In this document: positions 55,601-64,000 of the stretch, piece after piece | Layout: every line of letters begins with the position of its first letter | Position numbering within the stretch: position 1 is the first letter of the stretch | DNA from: Zea mays | Lineage: Eukaryota > Streptophyta > Magnoliopsida > Poales > Poaceae | Reading direction: 5' to 3' | Assembly: GCF_902167145.1 (NCBI RefSeq) | Contig: NC_050104.1 | Location: 103,303,849 to 103,367,848, forward strand | Length of the DNA: 64,000 nucleotides | Notes under the pieces: generated by a model | Told to the model about the DNA's origin: nothing | The model's input: the letters and a program-made list of their open reading frames with translations, nothing else | The model's database searches: none | Position numbers and translations under genes: made by a program

Positions 55601-55663
55601 TATCTGCCTGAGGAAATTGGTACGTATTCATGTCCAGCCCCTCCTCCCGCCCTTCGAATCTAA
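52655..55663 (+). pseudogene. Chromovirus pol: RT, RNase H, integrase, chromodomain
   Basis: RT spans about 52700-53400, with [31 protein letters not shown] and FIDDILVYS, the last a variant of the YxDD centre. RNase H begins [19 protein letters not shown] and continues past a TAG (53813-53815) with DHKSLKYIF and [13 protein letters not shown]. The integrase has a HHCC zinc region (near 54360-54495, [11 protein letters not shown]). Its core has [22 protein letters not shown] and [18 protein letters not shown], giving the D-D-E. The C-terminal part has [19 protein letters not shown] and [12 protein letters not shown]. It ends in a chromodomain-like segment ([32 protein letters not shown]), which targets chromoviruses to chromatin in related elements. 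The part 53849-55663 is fully open, so damage here is only the one stop. Confidence 0.9.
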
Positions 55664-55873
55664 ATTTCAGTGAAATAATCTTGAATTGAAAAGAATAAGT
55701 TATAAAACCAAAATTCTAAAGGACTTCCTTCTGAAGTTGCAAAGAGAATGACATTTGAAGAGCAGTTTGCCTTAATAAAGAAAGCATCCACTTCAAGTAA
55801 GTCTCACCCTTCGCTTCACCCCGGTAGGACTCCGACCCGAATCTCGGGACGAGATTCCTTTAAGGGGGAAGGT
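55664..55873 (+). other. Chromovirus 3' noncoding region and polypurine tract
   Basis: About 200 bp after pol end in TTTAAGGGGGAAGGT, the polypurine tract, immediately before the LTR start TGTGACACCC at 55874. A direct CCGACCCGAATCTCGGGACGA motif (near 55830) precedes it, as in other Del-type elements. Confidence 0.65.
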
Positions 55874-57537
55874 TGTGACACCCTGTTGTCACCTAGGGTT
55901 TCTTCCTTAAGCTAACCCCAAACTATTATCACATGTAAACCTAGTGAAGGAATGAACATCAAAGATTAAGATCAAAGACTTATAATGAGTCTCCTCAAAT
56001 TCTGCTTAATCTTGTCATGAACCTTAAGAAGGAAGACTCTCAAACCCTAATAAATCCTAAGTGAGCAAATTAAGCAAAAAGGGTAATTGGGAGAAATCTT
56101 GGGGGAAAAATACAAATTTTAGTAAAGACCAAATTACAAAGTTTTAGTTCACCAAATAACTAACAAATCATAGTAAGAAAGTTTGGCCATTTGGTTTTTC
56201 CAAAATCCCCAAATCAGTCCTTGAACCATGGTCCCATGGGGAAATTCAAAATTCTGAATTTCAGAACCCTTTCCAAAGATCAACTGTGTTCTCTGTTTTT
56301 CAAAACTCAAAACCAGGAAGTACAAATATCAAAGTTGTGCCAAATTTCCTTGAACACGCTCTGGAAAATTTTGAACTCAAACCGAATTCATTTGACACAG
56401 TTTTGGCGCAGCTTGACCTCGGGACCAGGCATTCTGACACTAGCACTTTGGTGACGCTACAACTCCCTGTCCCTAGGCTAAAACCACGCGACGTCCATAC
56501 ACAAAAGACAAAGAAATGTCAGGTGAACAAATCCTTCACAGCAATCTTGCCCAAATTCGTGAAGATTTGATCCCAATCGGTGTTAGAACTTGGGCAGAGG
56601 CAACGGTTCCACGTGTTCGACCGTGGCTGACACCCCTGGTTCACGTCCGTTCGCGCACCCGCGCTCCCCCGTGCACGCCCGCGCGCGCTCACCGGTTTAC
56701 GGCCGCCTGTGCACCACGCCATGCCTATAAAGCAGCCCTGAGCCTCGGCCATCCCTCCCCGCGTGCTCACAAGTCTTGCCCAAGCCAGAGATCACCGGAA
56801 ATTTGCCCCGAGCACGCCGCGCCACCGCCCGCCAAGCTTTCCGAGCCTCGACCGCCGTGGCCAGCTCCCTCCAGCCGCGTCCAAGCCGCGCCAACCCCTC
56901 GGTTAGCTTCACCATTAGCCCGTGAAGCTTTCCAAGTCCTTGGACCCGGTAGAACTTCACCGGAAGCCCGGGATCGCCCTCGCCGGACTTCGGTCGTCCG
57001 CCGCCGCACGTGTACCGAGCTCTCCGGTAAGCCATTTTCAAATTCCTTGCACCCACATTGTCCCTAGCACCCAGTGGAGCTCTCTGACCCGTTCAATTGA
57101 CCTATTGCGTCGTGAGTAGGCCGGATTCCTCGCCGCTGACGAGCATCTCCACCTGCGCACGCGGATCGGCTGACTCCGACCATCCCCGACGGCGACCCGC
57201 GCATCGCCGTGATCCCCGAGACCTCCCCTACGTCCTCGACCACCTCACCGGAGCAACTTCGCCGCCGGTAAGCCCCTCCACCCTTTTCTCCGCCGCGGGT
57301 ACTATTTAATTGGGGACAGAACCACGGGTTCGATTTCCAGAAACCCTAGGGGGTTTTCTACAGAGCCGTAGACTCAAATGAATAGTGCCCCGGGGACCTA
57401 TCTGTAATTCCTTTAAGAACTTTCGCCAGAGACCCGAGTGCAAAATTGTTTTTCCTTAAACCATTTCGAATTAATCTTTTATTTATTCGGCAGTAGACTT
57501 AGGAAATTCATAACTTGAGAAATACTCAACCAAAATA
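55874..57537 (+). repeat. 3' LTR of the chromovirus, cut
   Basis: It aligns with 44993-46672 with scattered changes, including the TATA box (TATAAAG near 56725) and the GC-rich leader. Homology stops at AACCAAAA (57534), where a minus-strand LTR begins. The rest of this LTR is not in the window. Confidence 0.85.
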
Positions 57538-58982
57538 TGTGGCGCTTGGGAGGCCAAAAACTAATATCAAGGATTAGCAAAAATCGAGTGTTGATTAGCG
57601 AAGTTCAATAAGCGTCCAAATCACAAGTCATAATTGCTGGCTAATACGTGTCCTATCGAAGCACAAGATAAAAGTAACAAACTAGCAGAATGGTAGTTCT
57701 TGAAATAGCGCAGATTTTTCAGCACTAGTAGAAATCAAAGGCGCGTTTCCAAACGAGTACCAGCAAACGAGCTCGAAATATTCTGAATTTTTTATCACTG
57801 ATCCAAAATCACAATTGATGGAAGCACACAAAATTTCACTTGAAACAGAGTTGTATTGTGGCCTAGAGAAAATCACAAAGGATCTCTAAAATTCCTGAAA
57901 ACACTTAAACAATTTTTTAATTATCTTCCCGATTTTTTTGAATTTTTTGACCGAACCAAACAGGCCATAAAAATTTGCTGTAAAAATTTGAGCTCAAACG
58001 GAGCACCGAGCGAAAAGTTATGCCCGTTCTATGGAAGGTACCTCAAGTTATGGTTTTCCAGGGCACAAATTGGTAGGAACCGTAGCGGCGGCTATAGAAC
58101 ACAGGGGCACAAACCTCCCTGGTATAAGCAATAGGTAAGCGCCAGATGATGAAACAAGGAGGGGCTGCAATGCAATGCGGCTTGCAACCTAATTTAGGGC
58201 TAGCGTGGCGAGAATTCACACAAGGCGGCTAGCGAGGGCAAATCGAGTAATGTGGTGTCTCGACTTGTAATATGGGTAAGGTGGATGGGATAGTGGCGGA
58301 AACAAATAACAACGATGGAGCGATTGAACTACGATTATGACACGACCTAAACCAGCAACAAGACTCGAACACGGACACAAATTCAACAAAGCAATCTGAA
58401 ACGAAATTGCAAGGCTAAACAGGGTTATAGGACAACGGAATTTTTTTTGTATGGCAATTATCTGGAGTTATAGGATGAAAAACCTAAACTACACTAGGGT
58501 AAGCCTGACGGCAATACCTGAGTCTTTGAATACCACTTGATAGGAACGGGGGTGCCCGATCTACCGTTAGGTGAAGATAACTAACGATTTGGTGGAGATG
58601 TCACACAGACGATCCGGCTTCCAATCAACACGACTAGAACCCCGCAATCACAGCACCCCTTCTCCCCTGGTTATCAACCGTGCACTGCGCGATTGACCTC
58701 GCCACGAGGGCTAATTCCTGCCTGAGAATCGAAGACACAAGCAAGAACAAGAAAGAACACAATCTAGAATATTGCGGATGAAAGGTTAAGCTCACAAGTT
58801 GGAGTCTCACAAACCGATCTACGACGACTGTTCTTGACAGATCTAAACTTAAGCAAAACCCAACCCTAATGTGACGACGGTTGCTGAATAAATAGAGTAT
58901 TAGGGCGTGTGTGACCCCTGGACTCGCCCCTAATGGGTTTCGACGCGATACACGGGCCAACGGCCCAACAGACGGTGTCACA
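57538..58982 (-). repeat. LTR of a minus-strand Gypsy element
   Basis: On the minus strand it starts TGTGACACCGTCTGTTGG at 58982 and ends GCCTCCCAAGCGCCACA at 57538, 1445 bp. Internal coding remains lie upstream of it on the same strand, so this is the element's 3' LTR. A TATA-like TTTATTCAGCAACC region near 58900 (minus) is weak. No gene is inside. The other LTR is not in the window. Confidence 0.65.
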
Positions 58983-59098
58983 GCACCAAAACAGAATCTG
59001 AACTCTGACTTGTTTCGACGATTCCCGTTGGCTCCGGACGAATTTTAGGGTGGAACCAGTTGGATTGGTTAGATAATCTCCTTATCTTTCCAACCATA

Positions 59099-59478
59099 TC
59101 AAGTCCGTCGCAATCGGATTCTGGATGCATATTGGGCGTCCATTTTAGTGTAGACTGGTCCTGGAACCCGAGATGGAGTCGCAACCGAGTCAGACTTGAT
59201 CTCCTTCCTATTGTGGCACCCTTGCTGCTCCTCCTCTACACCTTGGCCTTTCCCAAGTCCTTGTTGGTCCTCTCCAAAGTTCCTAATCATCAAAACATCC
59301 ATGGCCCCAAGCGTAAGCTCTGAAACACAATTGACTAGGGTAGAACGTACCTGGAGATTTAGCTGTCGTGCACGCGATCGTGTTATCGGTCCATTCATTG
59401 TATGTATAGAAGTGATGTCCTCATCAACCAGCCCCTCCAACTCAAGTCCGAGCGACGATCCAACGGAATCACCCCGTT
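59099..59478 (-). pseudogene. C-terminal end of a Gypsy polyprotein, minus strand
   Basis: It is open from about 59478 to 59099. It has an acidic part with GLVDEDITS, then NGPITRSRARQLNLQV, a tail motif common at the end of plant Gypsy polyproteins. A low-complexity Gln/Gly/Lys region follows, ending RLRRT. The 5' rest of the element is gone; at about 59478 the sequence changes to a plus-strand Copia pol. It lies 116 bp before the LTR at 58982, as expected. Confidence 0.6.
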
Positions 59479-61100
59479 GACCAGATTCTGGGTGACATAA
59501 GCAAGGGAGTAACTACTCGCTCAAGATTAGCTAACTTTTGTGAGCATTACTCGTTTGTCTCATCTATTGAGCCTTTCAGGGTAGAATAGGCCTTGCAAGA
59601 TCCGGACTGGGTGTTGGCCATGCAGGAAGAGCTCAACAACTTCAAGCGAAATGAAGTTTGGAGCCTGGTGCCACGTCCAAAGCAAAACGTTGTGGGAACC
59701 AAGTGGGTGTTCCGCAAAAAGAAAGATGAGCACGGGGTGGTGACAAGAAACAAGGCTCGACTTGTGGCAAAAGATTATGCCCAAGTCACAGGTCTGGATT
59801 TTGAGGAGACTTTTGCTCTTGTGGCTAGGCTAGAGTCCATTAGAATATTGTTAGCCTATGCCGCTCACCACTCTTTCAAGTTGTTTCAAATGGATGTGAA
59901 GAGCGCTTTCCTCAATGGGCCAATCAAGGAGGAGGTGTACATGGAACAACCCCTGGCTTTGAGGATGAGAGGTATCCCGACCACGTTTTTAAGCTCTCTA
60001 AGGCGCTCTATGGACTTAAGCAAGCCCCAAGAGCATGGTATGAATGCCTTAGAGATTTCTTAATTGCTAATGCTTTCAAGGTTGGGAAAGCCGATCCCAC
60101 TCTTTTCACTAAGACTTATGACGGTGACCTTTTTGTGTGCCAAATTTATGTTGATGACATAATATTTGGCTCTACTAATCAAAAGTCTTGTGAGGAGTTT
60201 AGCAGGGTGATGATATAGAAATTTGAGATGTCGATGATGGACGAGTTGAACTACTTCCTTAGGTTCCAAGTGAAGCAACTCAAGGACGGCACCTTCATCT
60301 CCCAAACGAAGTACACTCAAGATCTTCTCAAGCAGTTTGGGATGAAGGACGCCAAGCCCGCGAAGACACCAATGGGAACCGACGGACATGTCGACCTCAA
60401 CAAAGGAGGTAAGTCCGTTGATCAAAAGGCATACCGGTGTATGATAGATTCCTTGCTTTATTTATGTGCTAGTAGACCAAATATTATGCTAAGCATATGA
60501 ATGTGTGCTAGATTTCAATCTGACCCAAGGGAATGTCACCTTGTGGCCGTTAAGCGGATTCTTAGATATTTAGTTGCTACGCCTTGCTTTGGGATCTGGT
60601 ATCCAAAGGGGTCTACTTTTGACTTGATTGGATATTCATACTCCGATTATGCTGGATGCAAGGTTGATAGGAAGAGTACATCAGGGACGTGCCAATTCCT
60701 AGGAAGGTCCCTGGTGTCTTGGAGTTCTAAGAAACAAACCTCCGTTGCCCTATCCACCGCTAAGGCCGAGTACGTTGCCGCAGGATAGTGTTGTGCGCAA
60801 CTACTTTGGATGAGGCAAACCCTCCGGGACTTTGGCTCCAATCTGAGCAAAGTCCCACTCCTATGTGACAATGAGAGTGCAATCCGCATGGCGGATAATC
60901 CTGTTGAACACAGCCGCACTAAGCACATAGACATCCGGCATCACTTTTTGAGAGACCACCAGCAAAAGGGAGATATCGAAGTGTTCTATATTAGCACCAA
61001 GAACCAGCTAGCCGATATCTTTACCAAGCCTTTATATGAGAAAACCTTTTGCAGGCTGCGTAGTGAACAAAATGTCTTAGATTCGCGTAACTTGGATTGA
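59479..61100 (+). pseudogene. Copia (Sirevirus) pol, RT and RNase H part
   Basis: It begins inside pol with ISKGVTTRSRLANFCEHYSF. The RT core includes [46 protein letters not shown] (first Asp) and IYVDDIIFGS (second pair). RNase H follows with DYAGCKVDRKSTSGT, STAKAEYVAAG, LLCDNESAI and STKNQLADIFTKPL, ending at 61100 after NVLDSRNLD. Damage: TAG 59587, a frame change near 59957 with return by about 60070, TAG near 60216, TGA near 60498 and TAG 60786. Most stops are single transitions from sense codons. The gene is dead. Confidence 0.9.
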
Positions 61101-61934
61101 TTTATAGCATACATGTGTTTTATGCCTTTGATCAAGTTACTTTATGCATTTATGAGATTTGTTGTTTATGTATGGTGCTCAAGTTGTGCAAGGGATCCCC
61201 GGACCTCACAAGTCCATGTGTGAATGATGCACATATTTAGGGGGAGAAGTGCTACAACTTGACCCTTTGAGACTAACATTTGTGCTTGAGTTTACTTAAT
61301 GTAGTCTCAAAGGTGAATTGAAAGGGAAAGGTGAACTTGGATCATGCAAAGACTTCCACTGCACTCCGGTATTAGTGTACTAACCTCCAAGTTCATTCTT
61401 AAGCTCCTATTGCCTTTTTGCTCTTAATTGACATTTTTGGTGAGGCAATGGGGTTAAAGGGCTAAAAATGATTCCGTTTTGGTGCTTAATACCAAAGGGG
61501 GAGAAATTAAGGCCAAAGCAAATGGATCAGCTACCACTTGAGAATTTTGAAAAAAGTAGAGTTAGAACTTTTGATTTGTCAAAATACTCTTATTGTCAAA
61601 ATTTAGAGTTAGAACTTTTTATTTGTCAAAATACTCTTATTGTCAAAATTTGGTCTCTTGTGGGGAGAATTTATGATTATGGGAAAAAGGGGGAGTTTTT
61701 GGATCTTGATCATTTTCACTCTTGGATTACCTCTCTTAATGCCCAAACAAGTGAGTTTAACTTAGAGATAGGAAAATGAATTTGATTTGCAAAAAGAAAC
61801 CAAGTGGTGGCAAAGAATGATCCAAATATGCCAAATTTGAGTCAAAAACAATTTGGTCTTCAATTTGAATCAATGTTGCATGTTTTGCATTTGCCTTTTG
61901 ATGTGTTGGCATAAATCACCAAAAAGGGGGAGAT
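61101..61934 (+). other. Sirevirus 3' noncoding region with polypurine tracts and a tandem duplication
   Basis: Purine tracts AGGGGGAGAAG (61238), AAGGGGGAGAAA (61495), AAAGGGGGAG (61686) and AAAAAGGGGGAGAT (61921, next to the LTR) are present. A 47-bp unit starting AGAGTTAGAACTTTT is directly repeated at 61558 and 61605. A frame across it (61468-61779) is an accident of this repeat. No gene is supported. Confidence 0.7.
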
Positions 61935-63205
61935 TGAAAGGGAAAAGTGCCCTTGGGCCATTTCTATATTGTTTTGGTGATTAAGTTCCCAACACATATT
62001 CTCTAAGTGTTAAATTGTGCCAAAGATTGAAGAAGTGCAAATCATGTAACAAGGTACGTTTCTAGACTTAGTACATTGATTTGGGTACTAATGTATTGTG
62101 TCTAAGTGCTAGAAATAGGAGAAAATAGATTGGGAAAGAGTTGGCTGTGTACAGCCAACTGCTGCACGGTCTGGGTGCACCGGACTGTCCGGTGGTGCAC
62201 CGGACAGTGTCCGGTGCGCCAGACGAGTCCAAGGTGAACCGGTCGCTCTCGGGACTCGACGGCGGCGTACGACTATAATTCACCAGACTGTCCGTGGTGC
62301 ACCAGACTGTCCGGTGAGCCAACGGCCGCCAGCGCAACGGTCGGCCACGCAATCCGCGGGCGACGTGTGGCCCGTGCCAACGGTCGGCTGGGGGCACCGG
62401 ACTGTCCGGTATGCACCGGGCAGTGTCCGGTGCGCCAACCAGCCCGAAGTTGCAACGGTCAGCTGCGCCAAATTAGGAAGGAGATCTGCACCGGACATGC
62501 TATAGTGACTGTCCGGTGGTGCACCAGACTGTCCGGTGCGCCACCCGACAGAAGGCAAGAATTGCCTTCCTTGTTGGTCTCCAACAGCTCCTAGCTGCCT
62601 TGGGGCTATAAAAGGGCCCCCTAGGCGCATGGAGGAGTCACCCAAGCAGTCACTAAGCAATTCTAAGTCTCCACACTCCGTCTCCACGCACTTGATCGAT
62701 CGTGTTAGTGATTTCAGCTCCGTTCTAGCTGTGAACTCTCTGTGCTTCATTTGAGCTCAAGTCTTGGCTTGTGTGCGTGTGTGTGCCGCGGATTTGTGTG
62801 TGTTGCTCCCAACCTTACTCTTGTGTTTTCATTGTGATATTTTGTTGTAAGGGCGAGAGGCTCCAACTTGTGGAGATTCCTCGCAAACGGGAAAAGATAT
62901 AAGCAAGAAAAGTCATGGTATTCAAGTTGATCTTTGGATCACTTGAAAGGGGTTGAGTACAACCCTCGTCCATTGGGACGCCACAACGTGGAGGTAGGCA
63001 AGTGTTATACTTGGCCGAACCACAGGATAAATCACTATGTCTCTTGTGTTGTCTTTCTTTGTGACTATTGTGATTCGCAAGAGCTCACTCTATAGCCACT
63101 TGGTTCTTTTGAGCACTAACATCTTTATAACCAAGTTTTGTGGCTATTATTTGTTGAATTTTACAGGATCACCTATTCACCCCCCCCCCCTTCTAGGAAC
63201 TATCA
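61935..63205 (+). repeat. 3' LTR of the Opie-like Sirevirus
   Basis: It starts TGAAAGGGAAAAGTGCCC and ends GAACTATCA, 1271 bp. Several CACCGGACTGTCCGGTG-type palindromes lie at 62175-62540. The TATA box is in GGGCTATAAAAGGGCC (62604-62619). A run of 14 C at 63179-63192 stands near its 3' end. Confidence 0.85.
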
Positions 63206-64000
63206 AGAATGACAGCCAAGGTCCTTCATTCCCAGATAGGCAGAAATGTGCTAACATATGTCGATGATATCATAGTAAAAAGCACGAAGCAAGAAAATCA
63301 CATTACTGATCTGCAAGAAACATTTGCTAATTTCAGGCAAGCTGGCCTGAAATTAAATCCAGAAAATGTGTCTTTGGAGTGAAGAAGGGTAAGTTCCTTA
63401 GCTGTCTAGTTTCAACGAAGGGGATTGAAGCTAACCCAAGCAAGATCGAAGCTATCCTTCGGATGGAGCCGTCAAGCACGAAGAACGGGGCCCAACGGCT
63501 GACAGGAAGACTGGCGTCATTGAATAGATTCATATCTAGATCAGCAGAAAGAAACTTGCCATTCTTTGAAATACTAAAGTCAGCCGAAGTTTTTCAATGG
63601 GGCACAGCTCAACAGAAAGCCTTCGAAGAGCTGAAGCAATACTTGATTGATCTAACAACATTAACTCCACCTGCGCCAGGGGCTCCATTACTATTGTATG
63701 TGGCAGCTTCGCACTCTGCAGTGAGTGCGGCACTTGTACAGGAGAAGCTTGAAGGACAAATTAAAAAGCAAGCCCCAGTATACTTTGTCTCCGAAGTTCT
63801 AAGTTTATCAAAGAAAAATTATACAGAATTGGAGAAGGTGTTGTATGCTGTCTTAATGGCCTCCAGGAAGCTTCGACATTATTTTCAAGCATTCCACATA
63901 ATTGTTCCTTCATCACAGCCTCTGTAGGATATTATGAGGAACAGAGAAGCTACTGGAAGGATTGGAAAGTGGGTTGCGGAGCTTAACGAATTCAGTATTG
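63206..64000 (+). pseudogene. Tat-lineage pol fragment (third copy), runs out of window
   Basis: It aligns with 20330-21125 of the Tat pol at 19061. It begins inside the RT with MTAKVLHSQIGRN, then the catalytic YVDDIIVKS, and continues through the RT thumb and the first RNase H (LLLYVAASHSAVSAALVQE). A one-base loss in an A-run near 63363 shifts the frame. TAG at 63925-63927 stops the second frame. The right end of the window cuts it. The 5' part was displaced by the Sirevirus insertion and is not in the window. Confidence 0.9.

Larger units (their letters stand above)
44993..57537 (+). mobile_element. Del/Tekay-like chromovirus (Gypsy) with very long LTRs
   Basis: The left LTR (44993 to about 49669) starts TGTGACACCCCAGTGTCACC. 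The right LTR starts at 55874 and is cut at 57537 by another element. Internal order: primer-like site, an upstream ORF with coiled coil, gag-protease, RT-RNase H, integrase with C-terminal chromodomain, polypurine tract. This is chromovirus order. The RT and integrase motifs fit the Del/Tekay branch (maize Tekay/Prem1), an inference. At least eight nonsense changes and one frame change make it inactive. Confidence 0.85.
59479..63205 (+). mobile_element. Opie-like Sirevirus (Copia), 5'-truncated
   Basis: It retains the second half of pol, the 3' noncoding region and the 3' LTR (61935-63205). Gag, integrase and 5' LTR are missing; the break near 59479 abuts the minus-strand Gypsy fragment. After the LTR the 5 bases AGAAT (63206-63210) continue directly into a Tat pol sequence that has AGAAT at the same place in the intact copy (20330-20334). 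This marks the insertion site precisely. Confidence 0.85.

Noticed and set aside
63179..63192. Run of C near the Opie LTR end
   Set aside because: Sirevirus LTRs normally end with a C-rich tract here; the length is probably slippage or sequencing variation.
1..64000. Host genes, tRNA, rRNA or CRISPR arrays
   Set aside because: I saw no host-like multi-exon gene outside elements, no cloverleaf tRNA motif pair and no regularly spaced repeats with unique spacers.

Overview
The window is plant nuclear intergenic DNA from a large grass genome, most likely maize or a very close relative. I find no ordinary host gene. Almost every stretch belongs to transposable elements of types typical of maize: CACTA, MULE, Helitron, MITE, Sirevirus (Copia), Tat/Grande-like Gypsy and Del/Tekay-like chromovirus Gypsy. 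They are nested inside one another. Family names are inferred from protein motifs, termini and layout, not from a database search.

Layout, left to right. 1-968 is one end of a CACTA element with paired subterminal repeats, inserted in a minus-strand Gypsy LTR remnant (972-1544). 1545-7309 is a gag-only, pol-less Sirevirus. 8141-9374 is a solo Sirevirus LTR (minus) with a perfect 5-bp target duplication. A degraded retroelement backbone runs in pieces (9638-9986, 17939-18314, 27957-29319, 42326-42581) and has received most of the other insertions. 9987-about 17930 is a MuDR-like element. It carries a plus-strand gene with three tandem GRF-like zinc modules, convergent with a plant-mobile-domain (PMD) gene and a MULE transposase gene on the minus strand.

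18315-27951 is a Tat/Grande-like element that kept pol but lost gag. 29325-42320 is a solo LTR whose ends share the target duplication TCGAG although 13 kb apart. It contains a MITE, tandem Helitron copies and a second Tat element (34260-41627, minus) that kept gag but lost pol. Both Tat elements carry the same kind of spliced antisense gene with its own TATA box and a repeat-rich noncoding block. 42582-44463 is a head-to-head pair of LTR-like arms. 44993-57537 is a Del/Tekay-like chromovirus with very long LTRs. 57538-59478 is the 3' end of a minus-strand Gypsy element. 59479-63205 is a 5'-truncated Opie-like Sirevirus that had inserted into the pol of a third Tat copy (63206-64000, running out of the window).

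Functionally this is a TE graveyard with a few recent arrivals. The least decayed genes are the antisense genes of the two Tat elements, the gag of the minus-strand Tat element, the PMD gene (one in-frame stop) and the triple-GRF gene (one apparent frameshift). The best candidates for under-described biology are the MULE with its triplicated GRF exons, the complementary gag-only and pol-only Tat derivatives that share an antisense gene, and the tandem Helitrons with co-varying 3' hairpins.
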